A stretch of 64,000 nucleotides of DNA from Isoptericola croceus (GTDB taxonomy: Bacteria > Actinomycetota > Actinomycetes > Actinomycetales > Cellulomonadaceae), in contig NZ_JARLLG010000010.1 in the NCBI RefSeq assembly GCF_029382255.1, positions 62,001-126,000 on the forward strand, given 5' to 3'. The notes beneath the pieces were generated by a model that saw only the letters and a program-made list of their open reading frames with translations, did no database searches and was not told the origin of the DNA. A program made the translations under genes and the position numbers. Shown one piece after another: positions 20,581 through 29,731 of this stretch. Each line of letters opens with the position of its first letter. The first letter of the stretch is position 1.

Positions 20581-21939
20581 TCAGGCCTCGCAGCCGACCT
20601 CGCCGTCGGACGGCGGTGCGCCCGACCCGATGAACCCGTACGACGCCGTCGCCCCGGCACCGAGCGAGCCGTTCCAGGCGGCGTGGGTCACGGTCGTGCC
20701 GTCAGCTCCCAGCGTTCCGCCCCAGAGCTGGTCGACGACGACGCCGCCGGGCAGGGTGGTGCTCCAGCCGTCGACGGCGGAGTCCCCGGCGGTCACGGTG
20801 ACCTGGGCCTGGTACCCGCCCTGCCAGGAGTTGGCGACCGTCAGCGCGGCCGTGCAGGCGCCCTCCACCGGGTCCTCGGTCGGGGTGGGCGTCGGGGTCG
20901 GGGTCGGCGTGGGTCCGCCGCCACCGAAGACCGATGCCTCCACCGAGGTCTCGGACAGCCCGTCCGGCCCGGTGAAGATCCGCTCGCCCCAGGGCGAGGG
21001 AGTGCTCACGTCGAAGTTCTCCACGAGGTCGAGGTAGTCCACGCCCCCGCTGTTGCCGCTCCAGGACCAGGCCAACCAGCCGAGCCCGAGCCGACGCGTC
21101 TCGGACAGGATGGCGTCGAGGGCCACAGAACCGTCGGAGTGGTCCCAGCCGAACTCACCGACGATGGTGGGCACGCCGAGGCCGACCATGTGCTCGAGGT
21201 AGTCCGTGACCGTGGCCGCCTGGGAGTACACGCCGTACATGTGGATCGAGAAGATCGTGTTGTCCTGCGGGTCCGCCGCCGCCACCGTGGGCGCCTGCTC
21301 GTACATGATGCGCTGCCAGTCCTGGCCCCAGTTCGGGGCGTCGACGACGAGGGCGTGGTCGTAGCCGATGCTCCGCATGCGTTGGATCGCGGCGGAGGTG
21401 TCGTCCGCCCAGCCGGCGTTCGTCGCGGCGTCGTTGCCGTAGGGCTCGTTGCCGATGTTGACCAGCACCTTGTCCTCGGAGCCGGCGAGCGTCGGGTAGA
21501 GGTACTCCCAGTAGTCGACGGCCTGGTCGAGGCTGGCGGCGCCCGGCGCGTGCTCGGGCTCGCCGTAGCCGGTGGTGTCGTGCACCTCGAACAGGCAGAT
21601 CAGGCGGTGGGTCTCGCACTCGTCGATGATGTCGGCGACCTGCGCGGCGTCGGTGCGGGGCCAGCGGTCGCCGCTGGCGAGCACGACCCGCACGGAGTTG
21701 GCGCCGACCGACTTGATGTCGGCGTACGAGCCGGTCTGTTGGGCGTACCAGGCGTGCGGGTGGTTGACACCGCGCAGCACCAGGTCGGTGCCGTCGGCCT
21801 CGACGATGCGACCGTCCGAGACATGGATGCCGGGCGCGTCGTCGGCGGCTGCGCTGTGGGCGGCGAGCGCGCTCACGCCGCCGGCGGCGAGCGTGGCGGC
21901 TGCGATCCCCGCGATGGTGCGGGTCCTCAGGCGGGTCAT
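20581..21939 (-). CDS. Secreted endo-beta-1,4-mannanase (GH5, subfamily 8-like) with CBM2
   Basis: Extracellular glycoside hydrolase expected to cut mannan. 452 residues. A signal peptide of about 34 residues ends near SAAADDAPG. A GH5 catalytic domain follows with the mannanase-like opening VLRGVNHPHAWYA and NSVRVVLASGDRW. The acid/base Glu is in NIGNEPYGN (about residue 165) and the nucleophile Glu in IVGEFGWDHSDG (about 262). A Thr-Pro repeat linker near residue 340 leads to a C-terminal CBM2 with the cellulose/chitin-binding pattern ANSWQGGYQAQVTVTAG and AAWNGSLGAGA. The ATG at 21939 has GGAAGG nine bases upstream. Mannan rather than cellulose is inferred from the opening motif. It stands alone between nitrate and nitrite reductase operons. 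Confidence 0.88.
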   Translation of the reverse strand: MTRLRTRTIAGIAAATLAAGGVSALAAHSAAADDAPGIHVSDGRIVEADGTDLVLRGVNHPHAWYAQQTGSYADIKSVGANSVRVVLASGDRWPRTDAAQVADIIDECETHRLICLFEVHDTTGYGEPEHAPGAASLDQAVDYWEYLYPTLAGSEDKVLVNIGNEPYGNDAATNAGWADDTSAAIQRMRSIGYDHALVVDAPNWGQDWQRIMYEQAPTVAAADPQDNTIFSIHMYGVYSQAATVTDYLEHMVGLGVPTIVGEFGWDHSDGSVALDAILSETRRLGLGWLAWSWSGNSGGVDYLDLVENFDVSTPSPWGERIFTGPDGLSETSVEASVFGGGGPTPTPTPTPTPTEDPVEGACTAALTVANSWQGGYQAQVTVTAGDSAVDGWSTTLPGGVVVDQLWGGTLGADGTTVTHAAWNGSLGAGATASYGFIGSGAPPSDGEVGCEA

Positions 21940-22109
21940 GGGTGGGTCCTTCCGGTCGGGGTCCCTGGCACGGGCCACCGTGCCGGAAGATGCCCGCAGG
22001 CGGAAGGTGCTGAAGCGTTTAAGTGCGCCTGGGCCCACCGTCGCGCGACGACTGTGTCCGGCTCCTCTCACGGACCACGGCGCACGCGTGAGCAAGATGT
22101 TCCCGTGGG

Positions 22110-22136
22110 GTAACCACCCCCTGACGGTGCGGTCAC
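22110..22136 (+). promoter_or_regulatory. GlnR-like box upstream of nirBD
   Basis: Three pentamers, GTAAC (22110), CTGAC (22121) and GTCAC (22132), recur at exactly 11-base spacing. This is the a-b-a pattern of the actinobacterial GlnR consensus gTnAC-n6-GaAAC-n6-GTnAC. Both a-sites match fully; the b-site matches only at its AC. The array ends ten bases before the -10 box, a suitable place for an activator. Confidence 0.5.
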
Positions 22137-22146
22137 GGCGGCTGCC

Positions 22147-22152
22147 TAGGTT
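22147..22152 (+). promoter_or_regulatory. -10 box of nirB (leaderless type)
   Basis: TAGGTT lies six bases before the nirB ATG at 22159 with no room for a ribosome-binding site, so the mRNA is probably leaderless. CTGACG at 22121-22126 is the only -35-like hexamer, at a long 20-base spacing, consistent with dependence on an activator. Confidence 0.5.
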
Positions 22153-22158
22153 CGGGAC

Positions 22159-24846
22159 ATGACCAGTGAGCCCCCCACCTCAGCTCAGGCCGACGGCCGG
22201 CGCCACGTCGTCGTCGTCGGCGGCGGCATGGTCGCGCAGCGCTTCGTCGAGGCCCTGCGCGCCCGCGACACAGCCGGTGAGTGGCGCGTCAGCCTCTTCG
22301 CCGAGGAGCCGCGCAAGCCGTACGACCGCGTCGGGCTGACCCGCTACTTCGAGGTCCGCGACGCCGAGGAGCTCACTCTCGGCGACCCCGCGCTCTGGGA
22401 CGACCCGCTCGTCGAGCTGCACCGCGACTGCAAGGTCGTCGCCATCGATCGCGAGGCCCGGACGGTCACCGACCGGCTCGGCACCGTCCACGCCTACGAC
22501 GAGCTGGTCCTGGCGACCGGGTCGAACGCGGCGCGCCCGCCGATCCCCGGCAACGACCTGCCCGGCGTCTTCGTCTACCGCACCATCGACGACGTCGCCG
22601 AGCTGCGCGGCTGGGTCGAGGCCAAGCGCGAGGCCAACACGGTCGAGACCCGGGGTGGCGTCGTCGAGAAGCCCGTCCGCGGCGCCGTGATCGGCGGTGG
22701 CCTGCTCGGCCTGGAGGCCGCCGGCGCCCTCAAGGCGCTCGGCGCCCAGGCGACCGTCATCGAGTTCGGTACGCACCTGATGGGCGTCCAGGTCGACCTC
22801 GGCGGTGGCCAGGCGCTCAAGCGCCTCATCAACGACAAGGGCATCGCGGTGCGCGCCGAGACCGCCACCAAGGAGATGAAGCCGCACCGCCGCACCGGTC
22901 ACGTGGGCCGCATGGACTTCGCCGACGGCGGTCGTCTCGACGTCGACGTCGTGGTGATGGCCACCGGCGTGCGACCGCGCGACGAGCTGGCCCGCGAGGC
23001 CGGGCTGGCGATCGGCGAGCGCGGCGGCGCCGTCGTCGACCTGACCTGCCGCACCGAGGACCCGCACGTGTGGGCGATCGGGGAGGTCGCCTGCATCGAG
23101 GGTCGTTGCATCGGCCTGGTCGCGCCGGGCAACACGATGGCCGAGGTCGTCGTGGACCAGCTCCTCGGGGGCGAGGCCGAGTTCCCGGGCGCGGACACCG
23201 CGACCAAGCTCAAGCTGTCGGGCGTCGACGTCGCGTCCTTCGGGGACGCGCACGGCCGCACCGAGGACTGCATCGAGATCGTGTGGGCCGACCCGACCGC
23301 GGGCGTCTACAAGAAGCTCGTCATGTCCGACGACGCGAAGACGCTGCTCGGCGGCGTGTTCGTCGGCGACGCCGCGCCCTACGCCTCGCTGCGCCCGATG
23401 CTGGGCGCCGAGCTGCCCGGTGACCCGGCGGCGTTCCTGCTGCCCGAGGGTGGCGGAGCCCCCGACCTCGAGCTGCCCGACGAGGCGAACGTCTGCTCCT
23501 GCAACAACGTCTCGGCCGGCGCCATCCGTGGTGCCGTGACCGAGCACGACTGCACGTCCGTGGGAGACGTCAAGAGCTGCACACGCGCCGGCACCACCTG
23601 CGGCGCCTGCCTGCCCCTGGTCAAGAAGATCACCGAGACCGAGATGGCCAAGGCCGGCATCGAGGTCAGCACCGCGCTGTGCGAGCACTTTGAGATGTCC
23701 CGCGCGCAGCTCTTCGACGCCGTGCGGGTGGCCGACCTGCACTCGTTCACGGAGATCATCGAGCGCTTCGGTGTCGTGCCCGACGGCGCGTCGAGCCCGG
23801 GCCGCGGCTGCGACATCTGCAAGCCGGTCGTCGCGTCCATCCTGGCCAGCCAGGGCAACGGGCACATCCTCGCCGGCGAGCAGGCCGCGCTGCAGGACAC
23901 CAACGACCACATGCTCGCCAACATGCAGAAGGACGGCACCTACTCCGTGGTGCCGCGCATGCCCGGTGGTGAGGTCACGCCCGAGGGCCTGATCGTCGTC
24001 GGGCAGGTGGCCAAGGACTTCGGCCTCTACACGAAGATCACCGGCGGCCAGCGCATCGACATGTTCGGCGCCCGCGTCGAGCAGCTCCCCGAGATCTGGA
24101 AGCGCCTGGTCGACGCCGGCTTCGAGTCCGGCCACGCGTATGGCAAGTCGCTGCGCACGGTGAAGTCGTGCGTGGGCTCCACGTGGTGCCGCTACGGCGT
24201 GCAGGACTCGGTGGGCATGGCGGTCGAGCTCGAGCTGCGCTACCGCGGCCTGCGCTCCCCGCACAAGCTCAAGCTCGGCGTCTCCGGCTGCGCTCGCGAG
24301 TGCGCCGAGGCCCGCGGCAAGGACGTGGGCGTCATCGCGACCGACAAGGGCTGGAACGTCTACGTCGGCGGCAACGGCGGCCAGACGCCCAAGCACGCCC
24401 AGCTCCTCGCCGAGGACCTGAGCACCGACGAGCTCCTCCGCGCGATCGACCGTTTCCTCATGCTCTACATCCGCACGGCCGACCGCCTGCAGCGCACCGC
24501 GCCGTGGGTCGAGGAGTACGAGGGCGGCCTGGACGCCATCCGTGAGGTCATCCTCGAGGACTCGCTCGGCATCTGCGCCGACCTCGACGCCGCGATGGAC
24601 CGGCACGTCGAGGCCTACGAGGACGAGTGGAAGGCCGTCCTCGAGGACCCGGAGAAGCTCGCCCGCTTCGGCTCGTTCGTCAACGCGCCGACGACGCCGG
24701 ACCCTGCCCTCGCGTACGTCGCCGAGCGCGGGCAGAAGCGCCCGGCCACCGCCGAGGAGATCGCCGCAGGGCCGGACGGCCCCGTCGACCCGTCGCTCAC
24801 CGGTCCGGTCCTCGTGGCCGGCGCCACGCTGGAGGTCCGCGCATGA
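22159..24846 (+). CDS. nirB: Nitrite reductase (NADH) large subunit
   Basis: Cytoplasmic sirohaem enzyme that reduces nitrite to ammonium with NAD(P)H. 895 residues, of standard length. FAD and NAD Rossmann motifs (VVGGGMVAQRF near 15, VIGGGLLGLEAAGAL near 180) are followed by BFD-type [2Fe-2S] domains (CSCNNVSAGAI with CGACLPLVKK, about 445-495, and CDICKPVV near 555). The C-terminal sirohaem/[4Fe-4S] module has its four cysteines in CVGSTWC (about 670) and CAREC (about 709). The next gene, nirD, overlaps by four bases. The promoter has a GlnR-like box and no leader. Confidence 0.97.
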   Translation: MTSEPPTSAQADGRRHVVVVGGGMVAQRFVEALRARDTAGEWRVSLFAEEPRKPYDRVGLTRYFEVRDAEELTLGDPALWDDPLVELHRDCKVVAIDREARTVTDRLGTVHAYDELVLATGSNAARPPIPGNDLPGVFVYRTIDDVAELRGWVEAKREANTVETRGGVVEKPVRGAVIGGGLLGLEAAGALKALGAQATVIEFGTHLMGVQVDLGGGQALKRLINDKGIAVRAETATKEMKPHRRTGHVGRMDFADGGRLDVDVVVMATGVRPRDELAREAGLAIGERGGAVVDLTCRTEDPHVWAIGEVACIEGRCIGLVAPGNTMAEVVVDQLLGGEAEFPGADTATKLKLSGVDVASFGDAHGRTEDCIEIVWADPTAGVYKKLVMSDDAKTLLGGVFVGDAAPYASLRPMLGAELPGDPAAFLLPEGGGAPDLELPDEANVCSCNNVSAGAIRGAVTEHDCTSVGDVKSCTRAGTTCGACLPLVKKITETEMAKAGIEVSTALCEHFEMSRAQLFDAVRVADLHSFTEIIERFGVVPDGASSPGRGCDICKPVVASILASQGNGHILAGEQAALQDTNDHMLANMQKDGTYSVVPRMPGGEVTPEGLIVVGQVAKDFGLYTKITGGQRIDMFGARVEQLPEIWKRLVDAGFESGHAYGKSLRTVKSCVGSTWCRYGVQDSVGMAVELELRYRGLRSPHKLKLGVSGCARECAEARGKDVGVIATDKGWNVYVGGNGGQTPKHAQLLAEDLSTDELLRAIDRFLMLYIRTADRLQRTAPWVEEYEGGLDAIREVILEDSLGICADLDAAMDRHVEAYEDEWKAVLEDPEKLARFGSFVNAPTTPDPALAYVAERGQKRPATAEEIAAGPDGPVDPSLTGPVLVAGATLEVRA

Positions 24847-25289
24847 GCGCCGTCACCGACACCCCGACCATCTCGACCGACATGGAGGCCCCCGTGAGCG
24901 TCGCCGACCAGGGGACCGCCCCCGTCTCCCGGTGGGTCGCCGTGTGCCGGCTCGACGCGCTCGTCCCCGAGCGCGGGGCCGCCGCCCTGCTGGAGCGCGG
25001 GGACGGCTCCACCGTGCAGGTTGCGGTCTACCGACTGCTCGACGACACCGTGTGGGCGGTCCAGCAGCTCGACCCGTACTCCGGGGCGAACGTCATGTCC
25101 CGCGGCATCGTCGGCAGCCGGGGCGAGGAGCCCACGGTCGCCTCGCCGATCTACAAGCAGGTCTTCGCCCTGGCCACCGGAGCGTGCCTCGAGTCCGGCG
25201 GCAAGACCCCGAAGCCGGGCCTGGGCGTGCACCTGGAGTCCTTCGCCGCCGAGGTGCGCAACGGCGTCGTGCACGTGGGGCTGGCCTGA
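24843..25289 (+). CDS. nirD: Nitrite reductase (NADH) small subunit, Rieske-like
   Basis: Small subunit of NirBD. The 148-residue protein has a Rieske-type fold but, as usual for NirD, no complete CxH/CxxH cluster pair. The core includes VYRLLDDTVWAVQQLDPYSG and GSRGEEPTVASPIYKQ. An extended Thr-rich N-terminus of about 25 residues precedes the domain; an internal GTG at codon 18 is an alternative start. The ATG overlaps the nirB stop. Confidence 0.94.
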   Translation: MSAVTDTPTISTDMEAPVSVADQGTAPVSRWVAVCRLDALVPERGAAALLERGDGSTVQVAVYRLLDDTVWAVQQLDPYSGANVMSRGIVGSRGEEPTVASPIYKQVFALATGACLESGGKTPKPGLGVHLESFAAEVRNGVVHVGLA

Positions 25290-25290
25290 C

Positions 25291-26076
25291 ATGAGCGCCC
25301 CGGGGCACGTCACGCTCGTCGGGGCCGGCCCCGGCGCGGCCGACCTGCTCACCTACCGGGCCTGGCGCGCGATCGCCCGGGCCGACGTCGTCGTCCACGA
25401 CCGACTCGTGCCCTCGGAGGTCCTCGAGGACCTCGGGGACGACGTCGAGGTGATCGACGTCGGCAAGGCGCCCGGGGCGCACAAGGTGCCGCAGGACGAG
25501 ATCAACGCGCTGCTGGTGCGCCACGCCCGCGCCGGCCGGCACGTGGTGCGGCTCAAGGGCGGCGACCCGTTCGTCTTCGGGCGCGGCGGCGAGGAGTACG
25601 CGGCCTGCGCGGCGGCGGGGGTCGCCGTCGACGTCGTGCCCGGCGTCTCCTCGGCCCTGTCGGTACCGGCGCTCGCGGGCATCCCGCTCACGCACCGCGG
25701 GACGACGACGGCGTTCCACGTCGTCACCGCGCACACCCGGACCGGCGAGCAGGATCTCGACGACGTCGCCGTGGCCTGCGTCACGCAGCATGCGGCTACG
25801 CTGGTGGTCCTCATGGGGGTGTCCTCGCTGCCGGCGATCGTGACCCGGTTGCTCGACGCCGGCGCGGACCCGGACACTCCCGTGGCGATCGTGGAACGGG
25901 GGTCGACCCCCGAGCAACGGGTGACGCGCGTCGGGCTCGACCTGGCGGCCAAGCGTGCCGACGAGCTCGGGGTCCGTGCTCCCGCCGTGATCGTGGTCGG
26001 AGACGTGGCGGCGCCGGGCCTGCTGGAGGGTGTGAGTGATCGACGAGACGTCGTCCTGGGGGACGCGCGTGGCTGA
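25291..26076 (+). CDS. cobA: Uroporphyrinogen-III C-methyltransferase (sirohaem pathway)
   Basis: Methylates uroporphyrinogen III at C2 and C7 to precorrin-2, the precursor of the sirohaem needed by NirB. 261 residues. Signature motifs are LVGAGPGAADLLT (residue 9), VVHDRLVP and KGGDPFVFGRGGEE (about 88), VPGVSSALSVPA and GIPLTHRG. The dehydrogenase and chelatase steps of sirohaem synthesis are not encoded here. The ATG follows the nirD stop by one base. Confidence 0.95.
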   Translation: MSAPGHVTLVGAGPGAADLLTYRAWRAIARADVVVHDRLVPSEVLEDLGDDVEVIDVGKAPGAHKVPQDEINALLVRHARAGRHVVRLKGGDPFVFGRGGEEYAACAAAGVAVDVVPGVSSALSVPALAGIPLTHRGTTTAFHVVTAHTRTGEQDLDDVAVACVTQHAATLVVLMGVSSLPAIVTRLLDAGADPDTPVAIVERGSTPEQRVTRVGLDLAAKRADELGVRAPAVIVVGDVAAPGLLEGVSDRRDVVLGDARG

Positions 26077-27208
26077 CACCTCGGCGAGGCCTGCCCTGGG
26101 GCAGGTCATGGCGGGGTGCACCGTGCTGGTCACCGCGGACCGTCGCTCCGGTGAGCTCGCCGCCGCCCTCAAGCGTCGCGGCGCCGCGATCCGGCACGCT
26201 CCCGCGCTGAGCATGATCCCGCACGTGGACGACGACGCTCTCGTCGCGGCCACGGCCGCCCTCATCGAGGACCCACCGGACGTCGTCGTCGCCACGACCG
26301 GCGTCGGCTTCCGGGCCTGGATCGAGGCGGCCGACGCCCACGGCTTCGCGGACGACCTGCTGCGCGTGCTCGGCGACGCCCGCATCGTGGCCCGCGGCCC
26401 CAAGGCTCGGGGCGCGGTCCAGGCGGCCGGGTTGGCCGCGGACTGGGTCGCGGAGTCCGAGACGTCCGCCGAGGTCGCCGAGGTGCTGCTCAGCGAGGGC
26501 GTGAGCGGGCTGCACGTGGCGATCCAGCACCACGGCGCCGGAGCCGACGGTCTCGACGAGGTGTTCGCCAAGGCCGGTGCCCAGGTCTCCCCGCTCGTCG
26601 TCTACCGCTGGGGCCCCGCGCCCGACCCGGACGCGGTGCAGGCCTCGGTCCGGGCGGCGGCAGCCGGCGAGATCGACGCCGTCGTCTTCACCTCCGCTCC
26701 CGGGGCGGAGGCCTGGATGGAAGCGGTCGAGACCGCCGGGGTGCGCGACGAGGTGGTGTCCCGGTGCCAGACGGGGGAGATGGTGGTGGCGTCCGTCGGA
26801 CCGGTCACCTCCCGGCCGCTGGCTGCCCGCGGCATCACGCCGCTCGAGCCCGAGCGGGGCCGCCTCGGTGCACTCGTGCGCGCCCTGGTGGGGCACTACG
26901 AGCACATCGAGTCCGTCGCGCTGAGCACCGTCGCGGGACCGCTCCTGATCCGTGCCCGCGTGGCGGTGCTGGACGGCCAGGTGCTGCCCCTGTCGCCCAC
27001 CGGCGTCGAGGTGCTGCGGCTGCTCGCCGCCGCCGGCGGTGACGTCGTCTCGCGCGAGCAGGTGCTGGACGTGCTGCCCGGCGTCTCCCGCGACGGGCAC
27101 GCCGTCGAGGTGGCCGTGGCGCGGCTGCGCGAGGCCGCGGGCCGCCGCGACCTGATCAAGACGGTCGTCAAGCGGGGGTACCGGCTGGAGCTCGCGCACC
27201 GGGGGTGA
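26036..27208 (+). CDS. nnaR: NnaR-type regulator: HemD-like domain fused to OmpR-type winged helix
   Basis: 390 residues. The N-terminal domain (about 25-280) is a uroporphyrinogen-III synthase (HemD) fold. The C-terminal 100 residues form an OmpR/PhoB-type DNA-binding winged helix (LLIRARVAVLDGQVLPLSPT, then VSREQVLDVLPG and the recognition region VEVAVARLREAAGRRDLIKT). This architecture is that of NnaR, described in Streptomyces and mycobacteria as a co-activator with GlnR of nitrate/nitrite assimilation genes. The GTG at 26036 has GGAGGG six bases upstream and makes the gene overlap cobA by 41 bases; a GTG at 26069 is possible. Whether it still has synthase activity cannot be told. Confidence 0.88.
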   Translation: MIDETSSWGTRVADTSARPALGQVMAGCTVLVTADRRSGELAAALKRRGAAIRHAPALSMIPHVDDDALVAATAALIEDPPDVVVATTGVGFRAWIEAADAHGFADDLLRVLGDARIVARGPKARGAVQAAGLAADWVAESETSAEVAEVLLSEGVSGLHVAIQHHGAGADGLDEVFAKAGAQVSPLVVYRWGPAPDPDAVQASVRAAAAGEIDAVVFTSAPGAEAWMEAVETAGVRDEVVSRCQTGEMVVASVGPVTSRPLAARGITPLEPERGRLGALVRALVGHYEHIESVALSTVAGPLLIRARVAVLDGQVLPLSPTGVEVLRLLAAAGGDVVSREQVLDVLPGVSRDGHAVEVAVARLREAAGRRDLIKTVVKRGYRLELAHRG

Positions 27209-27259
27209 CACCCACGACTGAGGCCGGTGCCGTGGTGGGCCACGGCCTGTGACCTGCGG

Positions 27260-27265
27260 TAGCGT
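27260..27265 (+). promoter_or_regulatory. -10 box of the 27274 gene (leaderless type)
   Basis: TAGCGT is followed by eight bases and then the ATG at 27274, without a Shine-Dalgarno sequence. The preceding 50 bases after nnaR contain an imperfect hairpin (CCGTGG-TGGG-CCACGG) that may end the nirBD transcript. Confidence 0.45.
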
Positions 27266-27273
27266 CGTTCGGC

Positions 27274-27858
27274 ATGAACGTTCTCGTCACGGTGCTGGCT
27301 GTCCTCGGCGCGGTCGTCGCGCTCGTCGTCCTCGTGATAGCGGGCTTCCTCCTGTGGGCACGGTGGACGATGCGCAGGGAGACCGCCACGCAGCAGCAGG
27401 AGCTCGCGTCGTTCCCGGCGTGGGGCAGGGAGCGGGGGCTGACCTACGCGCTGATCGACAACGGTGCCGTCGAGGGCTGGGAGACGTACGCGCCGTTCCG
27501 GGACTTCGCCACCCCGGGGGCGTTCGGCCGTGCGCTCCACGTCTTTCGAGGGTCGTACGCCGGGCACGAGCTTGTCGTCCTGCAGCTCACCGTGTCCGCC
27601 GACCCGCGCCCGGAGGCGCCTGCGCACGGCACGCTGACCGTGGCGGCGACGCACCTGCGCGAGCGCGGGGAGGAGGACATGATCGCGCCGAAGAGCCGGA
27701 AGGTCCCCAGCGTGCACGCCCGGGGCGACCGTGCGACGTGCTACCTCAGCGGACCTCTCACCCAGGACCGTGCGCAGGCCGTCATCGACCGGCTCGTCGC
27801 CTACGTGGAGGGCGACCCGGCCGCCGACAGGGCGCGGCCTGAGGGTCACACCGGGTAG
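27274..27858 (+). CDS. Membrane-anchored protein of unknown function
   Basis: I do not recognise the family. 194 residues: one N-terminal membrane segment (about residues 3-30, LAVLGAVVALVVLVIAGFLL), a basic boundary (ARWTMRRE), then a soluble domain of about 160 residues that contains one cysteine. The topology suggests a cytoplasmic or surface domain tethered to the membrane. It is transcribed from its own leaderless promoter. It converges on modC, and the two coding regions overlap by 13 bases at their 3' ends. Confidence 0.75.
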   Translation: MNVLVTVLAVLGAVVALVVLVIAGFLLWARWTMRRETATQQQELASFPAWGRERGLTYALIDNGAVEGWETYAPFRDFATPGAFGRALHVFRGSYAGHELVVLQLTVSADPRPEAPAHGTLTVAATHLRERGEEDMIAPKSRKVPSVHARGDRATCYLSGPLTQDRAQAVIDRLVAYVEGDPAADRARPEGHTG

Positions 27859-28901
27859 ACGTCGACCTCCGCCGCCTTGACGGTCCCGACGACGGCGCGC
27901 CCGGGCACCAGGGACAGCTCCGCCACGGCCTGCGGCGTGACGTCGGCGGCCAGCTGGTCGGTGCGCACCCGCAGCAGGTCGCCGCGCGGCTCCACCGACC
28001 GCACCGTCCCGCGGAAGGTGTTCCGCGGCGAGCCGTGCGGGTCGGTCAGGTGCAGGGCGACGGCGGCGGGGCGGAACACCGCGGTCATCGCGGCTCCCAC
28101 CGGTACCTCGGGATGCGACGCGTACCCGTGCACGACGCCGCCGCTCGCCGTGACCACGCCGTCGCCGGTCCACGTCCCGGACACCAGGTTGAGGCCGGCG
28201 ATCGACGCGGCGAAGGCGCTGCGGGGCCGTGACAGGACCTCCGCCGTCGGCCCTCGCTCGACGACACGGCCGTCGTCGACGACGGCGACCTCGTCCGCCA
28301 GCAGCAGGGCGTCGAGCACCTCGTGGGTGGCGATGATCGTGGTCTGCCCGACCAGCAGGCGCCGCAACGTCTGGCGCAGCGCGGGCGTGACGTCGACGTC
28401 GAGGGCGGCCAGGGGCTCGTCCAGGAGCAGCAGCCGGGGTGCCGCGGCCAGCGCGCGGGCGATCGCGACGCGCTGCCCCTGGCCGCCGGACAACGCCCCC
28501 GGGCGGCGGTCGGCGAGGTGGACGAGGTCCATGGCGTCCAGCCACCGGGCGGCCGCGGCGGCGGCCTCCCGGCGGGGACGGCCCTGGGCACGCGGGCCGA
28601 AGGAGATGTTGTCGCGGATGCTCAGGTGCGGGAACAGCAGGGGGTCCTGGGCGAGCAGAGCGACCCGGCGGCGATGCGGCGCGACCCAGGCCTCGGTGCG
28701 CCCGGCCCGGGCGTGGGCGAGCCTGGTCCCGTCGAGGGTGATCTCGCCGTCGTGCGGGCGCAGCGTCCCCGCGGCCAGACCCAGGGCCGTGGACTTGCCG
28801 GCGCCGTTGGGACCGAGCAGGGCGAGGGTGCTGCCCTCGTCCACGTCGAGCGTGACGTCGAACCCGCGTGACGGCACCACGGCGGTCAGCTCGAACGTCA
28901 T
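27846..28901 (-). CDS. modC: Molybdate ABC transporter ATP-binding protein
   Basis: Energises molybdate import. The 351-residue protein has Walker [10 protein letters not shown] near residue 33, the Q-loop in [11 protein letters not shown], the signature [15 protein letters not shown] near 130 and Walker [15 protein letters not shown]-terminal TOBE/Mop-like region follows (about 285-351, [20 protein letters not shown]). The ATG at 28901 overlaps the modB stop by four bases. An upstream in-frame extension is only a shadow of modB. Confidence 0.94.
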   Translation of the reverse strand: MTFELTAVVPSRGFDVTLDVDEGSTLALLGPNGAGKSTALGLAAGTLRPHDGEITLDGTRLAHARAGRTEAWVAPHRRRVALLAQDPLLFPHLSIRDNISFGPRAQGRPRREAAAAAARWLDAMDLVHLADRRPGALSGGQGQRVAIARALAAAPRLLLLDEPLAALDVDVTPALRQTLRRLLVGQTTIIATHEVLDALLLADEVAVVDDGRVVERGPTAEVLSRPRSAFAASIAGLNLVSGTWTGDGVVTASGGVVHGYASHPEVPVGAAMTAVFRPAAVALHLTDPHGSPRNTFRGTVRSVEPRGDLLRVRTDQLAADVTPQAVAELSLVPGRAVVGTVKAAEVDVYPV

Positions 28902-29731
28902 CGGGACGCTCCTCGGCGGTGGGTGAGGCCGATGACGGCGACGGCGACGGCGACCAGCAGCAGGGAGAGCGCGACGGCGGCGTCGGGATCGGTCTCCCGC
29001 TGCAGGTAGACCTCCAGCGGAAGCGTGCGGGTGACGCCCTGCAGGCTGCCCGCGAACGTGATGGTCGCACCGAACTCGCCGAGCGCGCGGGCGAAGGCCA
29101 GCACCGTGCCGGAGACGAGCCCCGGCCACACCAGTGGCAGCGTGACCCGGCGCAGCACCGTCGTGGGGCTCGCACCGAGGGACGCGGCCACGACGTCGTA
29201 CCGCTCGCCGGCGGTGCGCAGCGCCCCCTCGAGGCTGACGACGAGGAACGGCAGGGCGACGAAGCTCTGCGCGAGCACCACCGCCGTCGTGGAGAACGCG
29301 ACCTGCAGGCCGAGCACCTCCATCGACTCCCCGAGGAGGCCTCGCCGGCCGAACGCGGACAGCAGCGCGATGCCGCCCACCACCGGAGGCAGGACGAGCG
29401 GCACGAGGACCAGGGACCGTAGGAGGTCCCGCCCGGGGAACCGTCCGCGGGCCAGCACGAGCGCCATCGGGACGCCGAGGATCAGGCAGAGCAGCGTGCT
29501 GGTGGTGGCGGTCTGCAGGCTCAGGGCCAGGGCGGCGCGGGAGGACTCGCTGGTGACGAGGCTCCAGTAGCCGGCCCAGTCGACCCGCGTGCCCAGGGCG
29601 ACCAGCGGCAGCAGGACGAACAGTCCGCCGGCGGCAGCGGGCACGTAGGCCCACCGGGGGAGCCCGGCAGGGACCTCGGCCGGGTCGCGAGTGGTGCGCC
29701 TGCTGGTGGCGGGGGCGCGGGTGGTGGTCAT
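28898..29731 (-). CDS. modB: Molybdate ABC transporter permease
   Basis: Integral membrane permease. 277 residues, preceded by a basic Thr/Arg-rich N-terminus and with five to six membrane segments. The EAA-loop interaction motif is [20 protein letters not shown] near residue 180. [17 protein letters not shown] resembles other ModB/CysT-type permeases. Four-base overlaps with both modA and modC show tight coupling. Confidence 0.93.
   Translation of the reverse strand: MTTTRAPATSRRTTRDPAEVPAGLPRWAYVPAAAGGLFVLLPLVALGTRVDWAGYWSLVTSESSRAALALSLQTATTSTLLCLILGVPMALVLARGRFPGRDLLRSLVLVPLVLPPVVGGIALLSAFGRRGLLGESMEVLGLQVAFSTTAVVLAQSFVALPFLVVSLEGALRTAGERYDVVAASLGASPTTVLRRVTLPLVWPGLVSGTVLAFARALGEFGATITFAGSLQGVTRTLPLEVYLQRETDPDAAVALSLLLVAVAVAVIGLTHRRGASR

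Larger units (their letters stand above)
21940..22158. promoter_or_regulatory. Divergent region between the mannanase gene and nirB
   Basis: 219 bases without a gene. Toward the mannanase, an imperfect LacI-type dyad (TGAAGCGTTTAA, 22011-22022) and a 7-bp leader hairpin (21967-21973 with 21978-21984) are visible. Toward nirB lie the GlnR-like array and the -10 box listed separately. No clear promoter for the mannanase could be assigned. Confidence 0.35.

Noticed and set aside
20880-20915. Short repeat in the mannanase gene as a possible minisatellite or CRISPR-like array
   Set aside because: It encodes the Thr-Pro linker between the catalytic and CBM2 domains, an ordinary feature of such enzymes.
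22180-24606. 808-codon minus-strand frame opposite nirB
   Set aside because: Shadow frame; no recognisable domain, while nirB on the plus strand has every cofactor motif.
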